Shown: positions 8,693 to 18,622 of the stretch, piece after piece | How the letters are laid out: each line of letters opens with the position of its first letter | Numbering within the stretch: the stretch's first letter is position 1 | Source of the DNA: Desulfuromonadaceae bacterium | Lineage (GTDB): Bacteria; Desulfobacterota; Desulfuromonadia; Geobacterales; Pseudopelobacteraceae | NCBI GenBank assembly: GCA_028687585.1 | Contig: JAQTZV010000017.1 | Coordinates: 53,751-117,750, forward strand | Direction: 5' to 3' | Length of the DNA: 64,000 nucleotides | Translations under genes and position numbers: made by a program | Notes under the pieces: model-generated | Databases searched by the model: none | What the model saw: only the letters and a program-made list of their open reading frames with translations | What the model was told of the DNA's origin: nothing

Positions 8693-9723
8693 AACTCCAG
8701 AAACGGTGGTTATAAGAAAACCATCTCTGGCGATTTTGGAACCTCGATATTACTACCCCACGTGACCGCAATTCGACATTTGAACCGCTCATTCTACCCA
8801 AAGGTGAAACCCGCTTCACTGGCTTTGATGACAAGATAATTTCCATGTATGCCCGTGGCATGACGACCCGTGATATTCAAGGGCATCTACAGGAAATTTA
8901 CGGGATAGATGTTTCTCCTGCCCGAATTTCCTAAGTTACCGATGCTGTCAGTGAAGAGGTTTTGCTGTGGCAGAATCGACCGCTGGACGAGGTCTATCCC
9001 ATTGTCTACCTTGATGCTGTCCGAATCAAGGTGCGTCATTACAGCAAGGTCATCAACAAGGCGGTCTACCTTGCTATCGGCATCAATATGGATGGAATCA
9101 AAGAGGTTCTTGGTATGTGGACTTCTGAAAATGAGGGTGCTAAATTCTGGCTTCAGGTTGTTACGGAACTGAAGAACCGTGGAGTGAAAGAAATCTTCAT
9201 TGCCTGTGTGGATGGACTCAAAGGCTTCCCTGAGGCAATTGAAGTAGTTTATCCAAATACCCAGATTCAGCTCTGCATTGTCCATATGGTGCGTCACAGC
9301 CTGAACTATGATTCATGGAAGCAGCGTAAAGAAGTAGCGACAGACCTGAACACCATTTACCAAGCACCAACCGTAGAGATGGCAGAGAAAAACCTCGATG
9401 CGTTTGCTGCGAAATGGGATTCCAGTCATCCGACCATAGCAAGGTCATGGCGAAACAACTGGGAGTGGATTGTTCCGCTATTCTCGTATCCAAAGGATAT
9501 ACGCAAGGCAATCTACACGTCCAACGCCATCGAGTCGCTTAACATGTCGCTTCGTAAGGTCACAAAGAATCGAGGTCATTTTCCCAATGACGTAGCCATG
9601 TTCAAGTTGCTTTATCTGGCTTTGAAAAACATTGCTAAGAAATGGACTATGCCAATCAGAGACTGAAAACCCGCATTGAATCAGTTTAGTATCATGTTTA
9701 ACGAAAGGTCTCCAAACTTCTAA
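8693..9723 (+). pseudogene. IS256-family transposase, degenerate
   Basis: The sequence is recognisable as an IS256/Mutator-type transposase: FDDKIISMYARGMTTRDIQ, PIVYLDAVRIKVR (DDE region), ACVDGLKGFPEAI and TSNAIESLNMSLRK. It is dead in several ways: the first third is missing, there is a frameshift near 8760, TAA replaces a Glu codon at 8932-8934 (IS-VTD), and TGA replaces a Trp codon at 9664-9666. The true C-terminus would end at 9723. A different IS256-family copy lies at the right edge of the window. Confidence 0.88.
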
Positions 9724-9855
9724 AATGGGGAATAAGTATCTGATGTAATACTGGGGAAAGTCATTATTATTAAATTCATTAAATATTCAGAGACTTCATT
9801 CTAACCACCAAACAATGAACTGAACAAATATCAGATTAAACAAGGAGATTAATTG

Positions 9856-11478
9856 ATGAGCATCAAGGTAAAGCTGGTTTTAACAGCGATTCTGATTGCT
9901 GTCGGCATGATTGTTCTAATGGCAACGATTGGGGTAACTACCAACCGGATTAAAGTCAACGGCCCGGTATATCAAGATATCTTGAGGGGGAAAGATCTGG
10001 TTGCGGACATATTGCCACCTCCTGAATACGCTATTGAAGCCTATCTTGTTGCCTGTCAGGCATTGTCAGAAAAAGATATTTCAAAAATACCTTCCTATCA
10101 GGAACGTTTTGCTCAACTGCGCAAGGAATACGACGAGCGACATGCTTATTGGGCAAAAGAACTTCCCGCAGGAAAAATAAAAACTCTTTTACTTGAACAA
10201 TCGTATAAACCGGCTGTCTCATTCTTCGACACAACGTTAAAGGAATTTTTACCTGCCTTGGCAACTGGAAATAAAGCACAAGCCGAAAAAATTATGACCG
10301 ACGCCTTGACTCCTGCCTACGGAGCCCATCGAAAAGTCATTGATGAGATTGCAACTCTCTGCAATTCTGAAAACACCGAAATTGAAAAACGTGCAGCCGA
10401 TATGCTGACCACCGCAACAATCGTATCCATCGCACTATGCATTATGTTCATTTTAATTGTTTTTTCGATCTTTTTCACTTTAATCCGCAACATAACCGGT
10501 CAACTGCACAAAGTTATATGCATCGCCGAGTGCATTGCAGAAGGGGATCTGGGCGTTGAGGTGCAGGTTACTTCTAAAGATGAGACCGGTCAATTGATGG
10601 CTACCATGAAGTCTATGACCCAAAACCTTCGCACCGTAATCAACCAAATATTGAGCTCTTCATCCCAAGTGGCTACTGCTGCAAATCAACTACAATCCAT
10701 TGCAGAGCACATTGCAACTGGCGCCGAGGAGGTGGCAGCCCAGTCAGCTACCGTTGCTTCTGCTGGAGAAGAGATATCGGCAACATCGGGCAGTATTGCC
10801 CAGAATTGCCAGATGGCGGCAGAAGGAGCAAAACGCGCCTCGCAATCAGCCTGTAATGGCGCTGAAGTTGTTGAGAAAACAGTTGCTGTTATGGAACAGA
10901 TTGCCGAGAAAGTGCAGGAATCCGCCAAGACAGTTGAAAGTCTGGGGGCACGTTCTGACCAGATCGGAGCCATCATCGGTACAATTGAAGACATCGCTGA
11001 CCAGACCAATCTGCTGGCACTAAATGCTGCTATAGAAGCCGCCCGTGCTGGTGAACAGGGAAGAGGCTTTGCGGTTGTTGCAGATGAAGTACGCGCTCTT
11101 GCAGAGCGTACCACCCGCGCCACCAAAGAGATTGGTGAAATGATCAAGGCCATCCAGAAAGAAACAAAAGGTGCTGTGGCTGCCATGGAGCAAGGCGTCC
11201 AACAGGTAGAGAGTGGCACGGTGGAAGCTGCAAAATCGGGAGAGGCGCTACGAGATATCCTGGCGCAGGTCAATGATGTCGCAATGCAGGTAAACCAGGT
11301 TGCCACAGCAGCCGAAGAGCAGACAGCCACAACCAGCGAAATATCCAAAAACATGATGCAGATTACCGAGGTTATACTGCAGACTTCGCAAGGTGCTCAC
11401 GAATCGGCAACCGCAGCGGCACAGTTGAATGGTAATGCCGAAGAACTACAACGGTTGGTGAGGCAGTTTAAGCTGTAG
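9856..11478 (+). CDS. methyl-accepting chemotaxis protein
   Basis: The 540-residue receptor has an N-terminal transmembrane helix (about 5-27), a periplasmic sensor domain of about 160 residues that is predicted helical, a second helix (about 191-212), a HAMP linker and a long cytoplasmic signalling coiled coil. The hairpin tip, [20 protein letters not shown] followed by [18 protein letters not shown], is unmistakable. The ATG at 9856 follows AAGGAG. It is intact, although it sits between a dead transposase and an IS256-like terminal repeat, inside a split tetR gene. Its ligand is not predictable. Confidence 0.95.
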   Translation: MSIKVKLVLTAILIAVGMIVLMATIGVTTNRIKVNGPVYQDILRGKDLVADILPPPEYAIEAYLVACQALSEKDISKIPSYQERFAQLRKEYDERHAYWAKELPAGKIKTLLLEQSYKPAVSFFDTTLKEFLPALATGNKAQAEKIMTDALTPAYGAHRKVIDEIATLCNSENTEIEKRAADMLTTATIVSIALCIMFILIVFSIFFTLIRNITGQLHKVICIAECIAEGDLGVEVQVTSKDETGQLMATMKSMTQNLRTVINQILSSSSQVATAANQLQSIAEHIATGAEEVAAQSATVASAGEEISATSGSIAQNCQMAAEGAKRASQSACNGAEVVEKTVAVMEQIAEKVQESAKTVESLGARSDQIGAIIGTIEDIADQTNLLALNAAIEAARAGEQGRGFAVVADEVRALAERTTRATKEIGEMIKAIQKETKGAVAAMEQGVQQVESGTVEAAKSGEALRDILAQVNDVAMQVNQVATAAEEQTATTSEISKNMMQITEVILQTSQGAHESATAAAQLNGNAEELQRLVRQFKL

Positions 11479-11623
11479 TAGTTCAAGCATCTTACCTTGA
11501 AAATAGAGTTGAAATCAAATGCCAAACTTTATATGGCTGGCCAGCCCGCCTGAATTGCGGATCCGGTTGGTCAGCTTTATGGCGTTGAAAATTACTGCCG
11601 ATTATCTGAACCCCGAAATAACC

Positions 11624-11647
11624 ATTTACACAAAACGCTTTACATCC
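11624..11647. repeat. IS256-like terminal inverted repeat (solo end)
   Basis: ATTTACACAAAACGCTTTAC and flanking bases match, in reverse complement, the end of the IS256-family element at 63,875-63,900 (TGTAAA, two variable bases, then GTTTTGTGTAAAT). Its orientation puts the element interior to the left. It marks the right boundary of the segment that split the tetR gene. Confidence 0.6.
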
Positions 11648-11679
11648 CCGCGAATGATCAATCCCAAGGAAGTAGCTCC

Positions 11680-12018
11680 ATTTGCGAGAGGTTCCTCCAT
11701 ATGGCAAAAGCCCTGCTTGGATACTTCATCTCTTCCCCAATTGAGTTTAAATTCTTGGAGCAGTTTCACTCTTCTCCATATGGTGTTGCCTGCAAACGAG
11801 AAATGTTTTTCGGTGAGAATAAGGATATTGCCACTACGTTGTTTCACGACGCGCAGGATGAGCAGATAGTTAAAGATCTACCTCTTGCAGTTCTTTTTGC
11901 TCTGGGATTCGGTCCGTTATTTGCTCTTGCACGTAATCATGCATTGGGATTCATTCAGTTGGACGAGAACATGATCGAACGTTCAGTAGAAGCATGCTGG
12001 CATTCAATTCGACGCTAA
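11680..12018 (+). pseudogene. TetR-family regulator, 3' half of split gene
   Basis: The frame ERFLHMAKALLGYFISSP, EQFHSSPYG, then FGPLFALARNHALGF and a closing IERSVEACW is the ligand-binding half of a TetR regulator. It fits directly after the N-terminal half that ends at about 8692. There is no start codon or HTH of its own; an ATG at 11701 is internal. The split was caused by the intervening 3-kb segment. Confidence 0.78.
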
Positions 12019-12090
12019 TGGTTTCGAGGAAGTTGCTGTAATTTGATCTTCAGCGAATCCCTTTTTCAAGGCAGCAAATGCAGTTTTTAC

Positions 12091-13617
12091 TCACTTCCTG
12101 CGACCATACCGAATTCCCAGTTTATCCATTTTGGCCCGCAGCGTGCTGGATTTAATTCCCAGAAGAACTGCTGCACCATGTGGCCCATGTACCTTACCTT
12201 CGGTCATATGCAGAATCATGTTGATGTGGTTTGAAATTACCTCGTCGAGGTTAGTTGTCACTAAGTTGCCAATAGATTGTTCTGTGGGTGTCGAAGTGGA
12301 TAATTTCTTTGGCACCAATGTGTCGAATAAAATGCGGCCCCCCTGGTTACGAATCAGTTCGCGTTCAACGAGGTTCTCAAGTTCACGCACATTACCTGGC
12401 CAATCGTAGTCTGCCAGTCTACTCAGGGCACCAGGGGCAATGGCAGGCAATTTTCCCAATCCCAGTTCGCGCGATTTGCGTTTGAGAAAATAATGCGTCA
12501 GGCTGGGAATATCTTCCACGCGTTGCCGCAATGGAGGGATGAACAGAGGAAACACGTTCAGGCGGAACCAGAGATCCTCTCGGAACTTACCTTCAGAAAT
12601 CATGGTTTCCAAATTGCGATGAGTGGCGGCGATGATCCGGATATCAACAGGGATCGATCGGGTCCCCCCAACTCGCTCAATTTCCCTGTTCTGTATCACC
12701 CTTAGCAGACGTACCTGGACTTGTAACGGCAATTCTCCAATTTCATCCAGAAAAATCGTGCCACCGTTGGCACGTTCAAAACGCCCTCGCTTTTCTCCTG
12801 CTGCGCCGGTAAAGGCACCTTTCTCATGGCCGAACAATTCCGAGTCGATCAGGTTTTCAGGAATAGCGCCGCAATTGACCTTTATGAACGGCCCGTCCTT
12901 GCGTGGCGAAGCAAAATGGATCGAGTTGGCAATGACCTCCTTACCCGTGCCGGTTTCCCCCAGAAGGAGCACCGTATTATTGAGCGGAGCGACCTGACGA
13001 ACCAGCTCGAGTACGTGTTTCATACCGCCATTTGCCCCGATTATTTCAGCATCCCTAGTGTGCAGCAGTTCGTTGCTCAAAAAACGATTTTCATCGATCA
13101 GTCTTTCTTGGAAACGGAGCAGGTTTTCGTGGGCGATGGCATTTGCCAATGCGACGGCAGAAGGAGAGGCAACAGTATGGAACAAATCTACATGTTCCAT
13201 ACTGTACTGACCATTTCCCTTGGCAATTATCGAGAGAAATCCGAGCAAATTCTTGTCGCGCCAGAGTGGTACGATCAGGTGTGAAAAAGCTGACAATCTT
13301 GCGAATTTTGATAGTTGGCAGGATAGCTCATCGTCTTTATCTCCAATGTATGGTGAATGCCGATCAAAGGTAAGAAGTTTGAGCCAGAGGGACTGGGGGG
13401 TGGGAATGATTTCTTTCGGATAAGCGGTTGTGCCAACTGCAGCGTTAGCAATCACGCGTAATGATTCCAGAGCTTCGTCGCGTCGCACCAGAAAGACAAC
13501 CTCCAGGGGCAAGATCTTTTTCAGGTGCTCATTCACGCTCTTCAAAGCTGTGTCAATTATTGGACTGCTGAAGATTTTGGACGAAAACTCCCTGTAAAAC
13601 TCATTTTTATCGATCAT
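12091..13617 (-). CDS. sigma-54-dependent transcriptional activator with GAF-like sensor
   Basis: The 508-residue protein has an N-terminal GAF-like domain (about 10-170), a central AAA+ domain and a C-terminal Fis-type helix-turn-helix (about 470-508). Walker A is GETGTGKE at about 220-227 and the sigma-54 contact loop GAFTGA is at about 267-272, followed by GGTIFLDEIGELPL. The start at 13617 has AGGAT upstream on the minus strand. It is divergent from the one-carbon operon starting at 13906, which it probably activates. Three copies of a 12-bp site lie just upstream of its start. Confidence 0.92.
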   Translation of the reverse strand: MIDKNEFYREFSSKIFSSPIIDTALKSVNEHLKKILPLEVVFLVRRDEALESLRVIANAAVGTTAYPKEIIPTPQSLWLKLLTFDRHSPYIGDKDDELSCQLSKFARLSAFSHLIVPLWRDKNLLGFLSIIAKGNGQYSMEHVDLFHTVASPSAVALANAIAHENLLRFQERLIDENRFLSNELLHTRDAEIIGANGGMKHVLELVRQVAPLNNTVLLLGETGTGKEVIANSIHFASPRKDGPFIKVNCGAIPENLIDSELFGHEKGAFTGAAGEKRGRFERANGGTIFLDEIGELPLQVQVRLLRVIQNREIERVGGTRSIPVDIRIIAATHRNLETMISEGKFREDLWFRLNVFPLFIPPLRQRVEDIPSLTHYFLKRKSRELGLGKLPAIAPGALSRLADYDWPGNVRELENLVERELIRNQGGRILFDTLVPKKLSTSTPTEQSIGNLVTTNLDEVISNHINMILHMTEGKVHGPHGAAVLLGIKSSTLRAKMDKLGIRYGRRK

Positions 13618-13642
13618 GTGTTTATCCTTTTGTGACAACATC

Positions 13643-13705
13643 GCAATATATGGCAATATAATGACAAGTAGCAATATATGGCAAAAATAAAATGCCATAT
13701 ATTGC
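13643..13705. promoter_or_regulatory. three GCAATATATGGC operator-like sites
   Basis: GCAATATATGGC occurs at 13643-13654 and 13671-13682, and inverted as GCCATATATTGC at 13694-13705. The last two form a palindrome with an 11-base spacer. They sit between divergent genes, 200-260 bp upstream of the operon start, the usual place for an upstream activating sequence of a sigma-54 activator. The binding protein is inferred. Confidence 0.7.
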
Positions 13706-13766
13706 TACTACATGCAATAGATATATTATATCCTTATATTTCAAAATGTTGTCTGTGGGTTTGAAG

Positions 13767-13783
13767 TTGGCACTGATTGTGTA
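13767..13783 (+). promoter_or_regulatory. candidate sigma-54 promoter, imperfect -12
   Basis: TTGGCAC matches the -24 element perfectly. The -12 region at the correct spacing reads GTGT where TTGC is expected, so the conserved GC is GT. It lies about 120 bp before the operon's first gene and beside a gene for a sigma-54 activator. Supported by context, weakened by the -12 mismatch. Confidence 0.4.
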
Positions 13784-13905
13784 TAACACTGTATTATTAA
13801 GTTGCCGAGTTAGCTGACTGAGGCAAGAAGAGATTTTCCGACAGGCCGAGAGGCTCAGTCACATACGCTCTTCCAACCTTCCTGAAAACACAGAGGTTAA
13901 CGCAG

Positions 13906-14601
13906 ATGCCTTTATCGCAAGAATTTGATGTATTGAGCCACATAGAGGATATGCCGCTGTCCGGACGGTCATCGCTGGCTAGAGAGAGTTTGCGACGGCA
14001 GGCCATTGCCATGGTGAGAGATGAATCTTTGCTGGAGGCTGCTTACAGCTATTCTATTGCCAAGTTGACTCAACCGGCAGCGAAGGGCAATCAAATTCTG
14101 TACCTGGAAGGCGCCACACTCTCCGCTCCGAAATTGATCCCCGAGTCTGGGCAACTGACAGCGCTGGCTTTTGTCGTAGCCACAATTGGCAACAAGATAG
14201 AGCAGCGTATTACTGTGTTGTTTGCTGAAAAGCGAGCCAGCCTTGCTGTTGCATTGGATGAGTTGGCCAATCAACTTCTTTTTGCTACTGCACGTGTAGC
14301 GGGCGACCGGATACATGCCGATGTTACCAGCCAGAAGCTCACAATGGCTGGTGAACTTCACGCAGGTGATCCGGGGTTGGAGCTTGACGCCCAGTGCACC
14401 GTACTGCGCCTGGCCAAAGCTCAAAACATTGGCGTTGGTTTAAAAGGTGACCATCTGATGACCCCCCTAAAGTCCGGCTCCATGGTATTCGGTGTGGGCA
14501 TAGATCTCCCCGCTGTTTCCTGGTCCCGCTGCGATCAGTGCCCATCACGCGCACGCGGCAAATGCCAGGCTGGTGGCAATGCGGACGCGTTGATAAAGTA
14601 A
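13906..14601 (+). CDS. methionine-synthase activation-domain-like protein
   Basis: The 231-residue protein resembles free-standing proteins related to the B12-dependent methionine synthase activation domain. Notable parts are LTALAFVVATIGNKIE, the helix LDELANQLLFATARVAGDRI, and a C-terminal cysteine cluster CDQCPSRARGKC. Such proteins accompany corrinoid methyltransferase genes and are thought to help reactivate or methylate the corrinoid. This is the first gene of a co-directional operon running to 26,777. An exact role is not established from sequence alone. Confidence 0.7.
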   Translation: MPLSQEFDVLSHIEDMPLSGRSSLARESLRRQAIAMVRDESLLEAAYSYSIAKLTQPAAKGNQILYLEGATLSAPKLIPESGQLTALAFVVATIGNKIEQRITVLFAEKRASLAVALDELANQLLFATARVAGDRIHADVTSQKLTMAGELHAGDPGLELDAQCTVLRLAKAQNIGVGLKGDHLMTPLKSGSMVFGVGIDLPAVSWSRCDQCPSRARGKCQAGGNADALIK

Positions 14602-14632
14602 ATTCAGTCAAAAGAACGAGGAAGTGTACGTC

Positions 14633-16072
14633 ATGAAAAGTATTCGTCACTGGTCGGTACGGCATGCACGCAGCATGGAACTGTTTTATAGCAGTTTCTG
14701 CAAGCTGATGCCTTTACATCGACCGGGTATAGGCTTGCTCGGCCGCAAACGCGCCGAACGGTGCCTGGCCTCACTGGAGCAAACGGCTAAGGGAACTATT
14801 TTCGATTGCCAGATGTGCGGACAGTGCGTGCTATCTTCCACCGGCATGGCCTGCCCCATGAATTGCGCGAAACAGCTCCGCAATGGCCCATGCGGCGGGG
14901 TGACAGCCGATGGCAACTGCGAGGTAAACCAGGATATGCCGTGTGTCTGGCTGGAAGCGTTTGACGGCTCCAAACGGATGGCGGGGGGAGGTGCCATCGC
15001 CCGCATTCAGCCACCTGTTGACTTCAGCAAGAGAGGTTCCTCCACGTGGTTGGGTTTGATCGTGGGTGAGACTGCCGAGCCGGAAAAAGCAGCACCTGCA
15101 GCCATAAGCTTACCAGTACGGGAGCCGGCTCCGTTCGAGCGTATCTGTCGGTCGGGACGTTTTATCGTGACAGCGGAAATCTCGCCGCCAGATTCGGTTA
15201 ATCCGAAGGATCTGCTACGGCGTGCCGGAGTGTTACGCGGGTTGGTGGATGCCGTGAATGTGACGGACAACGCCGGAGCCAATTGCCATATGTCAAGCCT
15301 GGCGGCCTCAGCACTTCTTGCCGCCGACGGCTTTGTTCCCGTGTTTCAGTCCGCCTGCCGCGATCGCAACCGGATTGCCATGCAGGCCGATATTATGGGT
15401 GCTGCGGCACTGGGGGTGCACAACGTCCTCTGCATCACCGGGGATGGCGTCGGTTCGGGCGACCATCCTCAGGCAAAACCTGTGTTCGACCTGGATTCTA
15501 TTTCGTCCCTGGAAATCGTCCGCGGCATGCGGGACCAAGGTGCCTATGCCTCGGGCCGCAGGTTGATTTCGCAGCCAGATCTGTTCCTGGGCGCGACCGC
15601 AAATCCCTTTGCGCCGAATATTGAGGCGCGCATCGTGAATTTGGAAAAGAAGATAGCTGCCGGCGCTCAGTTTATTCAGACCCAGTTTTGCTTTGACCTG
15701 GAACTTTTTGAAAAATTCATGGCTGAGGTGCGGGCGCATGGGCTTGACCATCACTGCCATCTTTTGGTTGGCATCGGACCGTTGCCGTCGGTGCGCACCG
15801 CACGTTGGCTGAACGGCAATGTACCGGGGGTGCGCATTCCCGAAAAAGTGATTCACCGTCTGGAACAGTCGCAGGACCCGAAACGAGAAGGAATAAAAAT
15901 CTGTATCGAGACCATCCAATTTCTGCGGGAAATCACTGGGGTTGCTGGAGTCCATCTCATGGGCCACAAGAATGAACCCGTCCTTGCTGAAATTATAATC
16001 GAATCTGGAGTGTTATATGGCAACGGAACCAACAATGAGCTATTGCGGTGCGGTAACGAAATGGCAGCATAA
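14633..16072 (+). CDS. metF: MetV-MetF fusion: methylenetetrahydrofolate reductase
   Basis: The 479-residue protein begins with a MetV-like zinc/cysteine domain (about 50-115: CQMCGQCVLSSTGMACP, then RNGPCGGV) and continues into a MetF TIM barrel (about 170-470: VTAEISPPDSVNP, NVTDNAGANCHMSS, NVLCITGDGVGSGDHP). It would interconvert methyl-THF and methylene-THF; in this context the oxidative direction fits. In acetogens MetV and MetF are often separate genes, so the fusion with MetV first is worth noting. The start at 14633 has GAGGAAG upstream. Confidence 0.88.
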   Translation: MKSIRHWSVRHARSMELFYSSFCKLMPLHRPGIGLLGRKRAERCLASLEQTAKGTIFDCQMCGQCVLSSTGMACPMNCAKQLRNGPCGGVTADGNCEVNQDMPCVWLEAFDGSKRMAGGGAIARIQPPVDFSKRGSSTWLGLIVGETAEPEKAAPAAISLPVREPAPFERICRSGRFIVTAEISPPDSVNPKDLLRRAGVLRGLVDAVNVTDNAGANCHMSSLAASALLAADGFVPVFQSACRDRNRIAMQADIMGAAALGVHNVLCITGDGVGSGDHPQAKPVFDLDSISSLEIVRGMRDQGAYASGRRLISQPDLFLGATANPFAPNIEARIVNLEKKIAAGAQFIQTQFCFDLELFEKFMAEVRAHGLDHHCHLLVGIGPLPSVRTARWLNGNVPGVRIPEKVIHRLEQSQDPKREGIKICIETIQFLREITGVAGVHLMGHKNEPVLAEIIIESGVLYGNGTNNELLRCGNEMAA

Positions 16073-16098
16073 AAAATAATTACACGACGAGGTGAGAG

Positions 16099-16746
16099 AT
16101 GGAAGAGAACGATAGAAAGTTGGTTGAACTTGTTGCGGACATGGAGGAAGACGGTGCACTGGCGCTGGCGAAAGAGATGCTGGATGGCGGTGCAGACCCA
16201 TTACGGGTGCTCGCACTTTGCCGAGAGGCAATGGATATCGTCGGCAAGCGCTTCGAGCAGGGGGAGTATTTCCTCCCTGAGCTGATCCTGGCTGGCGAGG
16301 TGCTCGACCAGATCGGTGTCATGACAAAACCGTTACTTCAGGAATCGCCGGACAAGCCGGCCAAAAAACTTGGCCGGGTACTGATCGGTACGGTCCATGG
16401 AGATCTGCACGATATAGGCAAAAACATCGTCACCTTTATGCTCGATATCAACGGCTTCGAAGTCAAAGACATCGGGATTGACGTGCCAGTGGCCACCTTT
16501 GTCGAGGAGATTAAGGCCTTCAAGCCGCAGGTAGTTGCCCTGAGCGGTTTTCTCACTCTGGCTTTCGATTCCATGAGGGAGACGATTGAAGCTATTGAGG
16601 CGGCTGGACTGCGGGATGGCATGAAGATCCAGATTGGGGGCGGCCAGATCGACGATACTATCAGGGCTTACACCGGCGCAGACGGTTTCGGCCTGAATGC
16701 GGTCGATGCGGTCAATTTTTGCCAACAACACTTACAGGCAGCATGA
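16099..16746 (+). CDS. corrinoid (B12-binding) methyl carrier protein 2
   Basis: The 215-residue protein has the same two-domain layout as the one at 5732 and about 84 percent identity to it. DLHDIG places the cobalt-ligating His at 104, and SGFLTL and IGGGQID are conserved. Most differences lie in the first 20 residues, at residues 76-90 and at the C-terminus. It sits 26 bp after the MetF fusion and 43 bp before the corrinoid activator, so it is the operon's own methyl carrier. An ACGAGGTGAGAG ribosome site precedes the start. Confidence 0.93.
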   Translation: MEENDRKLVELVADMEEDGALALAKEMLDGGADPLRVLALCREAMDIVGKRFEQGEYFLPELILAGEVLDQIGVMTKPLLQESPDKPAKKLGRVLIGTVHGDLHDIGKNIVTFMLDINGFEVKDIGIDVPVATFVEEIKAFKPQVVALSGFLTLAFDSMRETIEAIEAAGLRDGMKIQIGGGQIDDTIRAYTGADGFGLNAVDAVNFCQQHLQAA

Positions 16747-16789
16747 ATCTAGGCCAGTGAGCAATTGAGAAGTCCATTCGGAGGTATCT

Positions 16790-18604
16790 ATGCAGATATC
16801 GGATTCGGTGAAAAAAACTTCGATCAAATATTCGGTCACGTTCGCCAACCTTGATCGCCAAGTCGTGGCACTTGAAGGCGAGACACTTCTGCAAAGTGCC
16901 CGCAGGGTAGGGATTGGTATTGCAAGCGCCTGTGGTGGTCGCGGCGTTTGTGGAAGTTGTAAGATTCGAATTATCACAGGTCAAGCCGATATCATGCAAT
17001 CAGATTTATCACATCAGGAAAATTCAGAGAAGGACCGGAGATGGGTCCGCGCCTGTCTTGTTCGGCCCCAAAGTGATCTCCTTGTGGAAGTTTCCCCCAG
17101 AGCCCTTGCCTCTGCAATGAGGAAAGATATTGCATTCCTTGATGATATTACTAATTTCGACTTTGCTCCGCTGGTCAGGATTCAAGATGTAAAGCTTGAT
17201 TCACGGCTGGAGATTGAAGGGCAGTTTGATTTGGAGCGAGTATATTCCGCTTTAGGTGAAGGCACGGTAACAGGCATTGATGAAAAAGTTTTGGAATCCT
17301 TACCGAATATGTTGAGCAGGAACGACTGGTGCTTACGGGCTAACATACGGATGGGTGAATTGATCGGTTTTCTTCCTCCCGAAACCCGTTCTCTCGGCCT
17401 GGCGATTGACCTTGGCACAACTAACATTGCTGGATCTCTTGTTGACCTTGAAAGTGGAGAATGTTTGGTTTCTCTCGGTGTCGAGAATCCTCAGTCAGGC
17501 TTCGGCGCCGACCTGATCAGCCGTATCAATTACGCCATTCGAAACCCGGATGGTGGTAAAGAGCTGAAGTTGGCCATTGTAAATGCCATTGACTCCCTTG
17601 CATCCATACTGTGTGAAGAGGTTTCAGCGGATCCGGCTGAAATCGCCGATATCAGTATCTGTGGTAACACAGCCATGCATCATCTTTTGCTTGGGTTACC
17701 GGTATCACAGTTGGGTCGTGCACCCTTTGTACCTGCAACCTGCAGCGCCATCGACATCAGAGCAAGGGATCTCGATCTGAACGCTATGCCAGGGGCATAT
17801 GCACATTTTCTACCAAATATTGGCGGATTTGTCGGTGGAGACCATGTTGCCGCCCTGTTGGCTACGGAGCATATCTGGAGCGACCGTACCTGTATGCTAA
17901 TCGACATCGGCACCAACACAGAAATTTCGCTCATTCATAATGGTTCGATCAGCACAGTCTCTACTGCGTCCGGCCCTGCTCTAGAAGGTGGCAACATCTC
18001 CTGTGGTATGCGTGTTGCTGAAGGAGCAATCGAGAATATTTGGTTGGGCAGTGACGGTCAGATCATGACCCAGGTGATTGGTGGCGGACATCCTGTCGGA
18101 CTGTGTGGTTCCGGTGTACTTGATGCACTAAACACTCTGCGTAAGGCCGGTGTAATCACCAGCCGTGGCTATATAACCCCTGACAAGCCAAATGTCAGTG
18201 GGAATGGAGGCCTTCTAGAATTTTCTTTGGCACCTGATGTTACCGTGACCCAGAATGATATACATGCAATTTTACTCGCCAAGGCTGCAATTCGTGCCGG
18301 CCAGGATATGCTTCTGGCAGAAGCGGGTTTACAGGATCAGATGCTTGACAAAGTTGTGATTGCCGGAGCCTTTGGGGCCTACATTGACGTCACTAGCGCC
18401 ATTGAAATCGGATTGTTTCCATCTCTCCCCATAGATCGTTTTAGTCAAGTTGGCAATGCAGCAGGTGTTGGTGTGCGGATGGCGCTCGTTTCGTCAGCTG
18501 TACGGGACAAAGCTGTAATAATAGCCAAGCGTAGTTCCCATATAGAATTGAACAATTTAGCCGGCTTCCAGAAAACATTCATCAGCAGGATCGGAATTAA
18601 ATAG
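16790..18604 (+). CDS. ATP-dependent reductive activator of corrinoid proteins (ferredoxin plus ASKHA domain)
   Basis: The 604-residue protein begins with a plant-type [2Fe-2S] domain, with ligands Cys48, Cys54, Cys57 and Cys89 (CGGRGVCGSCKI then ACLV). A linker follows, then an actin/Hsp70-like ATPase domain of the DUF4445 type (LAIDLGTTNIAGSLVDL, DIGTNTEISL, GLCGSGVLDAL). Proteins of this class (RACE, RamA-like in role) use ATP to return oxidised Co(II) corrinoid to Co(I). The position directly after a corrinoid protein supports this. Length is normal for the family. Confidence 0.9.
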   Translation: MQISDSVKKTSIKYSVTFANLDRQVVALEGETLLQSARRVGIGIASACGGRGVCGSCKIRIITGQADIMQSDLSHQENSEKDRRWVRACLVRPQSDLLVEVSPRALASAMRKDIAFLDDITNFDFAPLVRIQDVKLDSRLEIEGQFDLERVYSALGEGTVTGIDEKVLESLPNMLSRNDWCLRANIRMGELIGFLPPETRSLGLAIDLGTTNIAGSLVDLESGECLVSLGVENPQSGFGADLISRINYAIRNPDGGKELKLAIVNAIDSLASILCEEVSADPAEIADISICGNTAMHHLLLGLPVSQLGRAPFVPATCSAIDIRARDLDLNAMPGAYAHFLPNIGGFVGGDHVAALLATEHIWSDRTCMLIDIGTNTEISLIHNGSISTVSTASGPALEGGNISCGMRVAEGAIENIWLGSDGQIMTQVIGGGHPVGLCGSGVLDALNTLRKAGVITSRGYITPDKPNVSGNGGLLEFSLAPDVTVTQNDIHAILLAKAAIRAGQDMLLAEAGLQDQMLDKVVIAGAFGAYIDVTSAIEIGLFPSLPIDRFSQVGNAAGVGVRMALVSSAVRDKAVIIAKRSSHIELNNLAGFQKTFISRIGIK

Positions 18605-18622
18605 ACCCTTAGAGGAGTATGT

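Noticed and set aside
9664..9666. TGA in the IS256 transposase as a Sec codon
   Set aside because: Family members have Trp there, and the gene also carries a frameshift and another stop; it is a dead copy.
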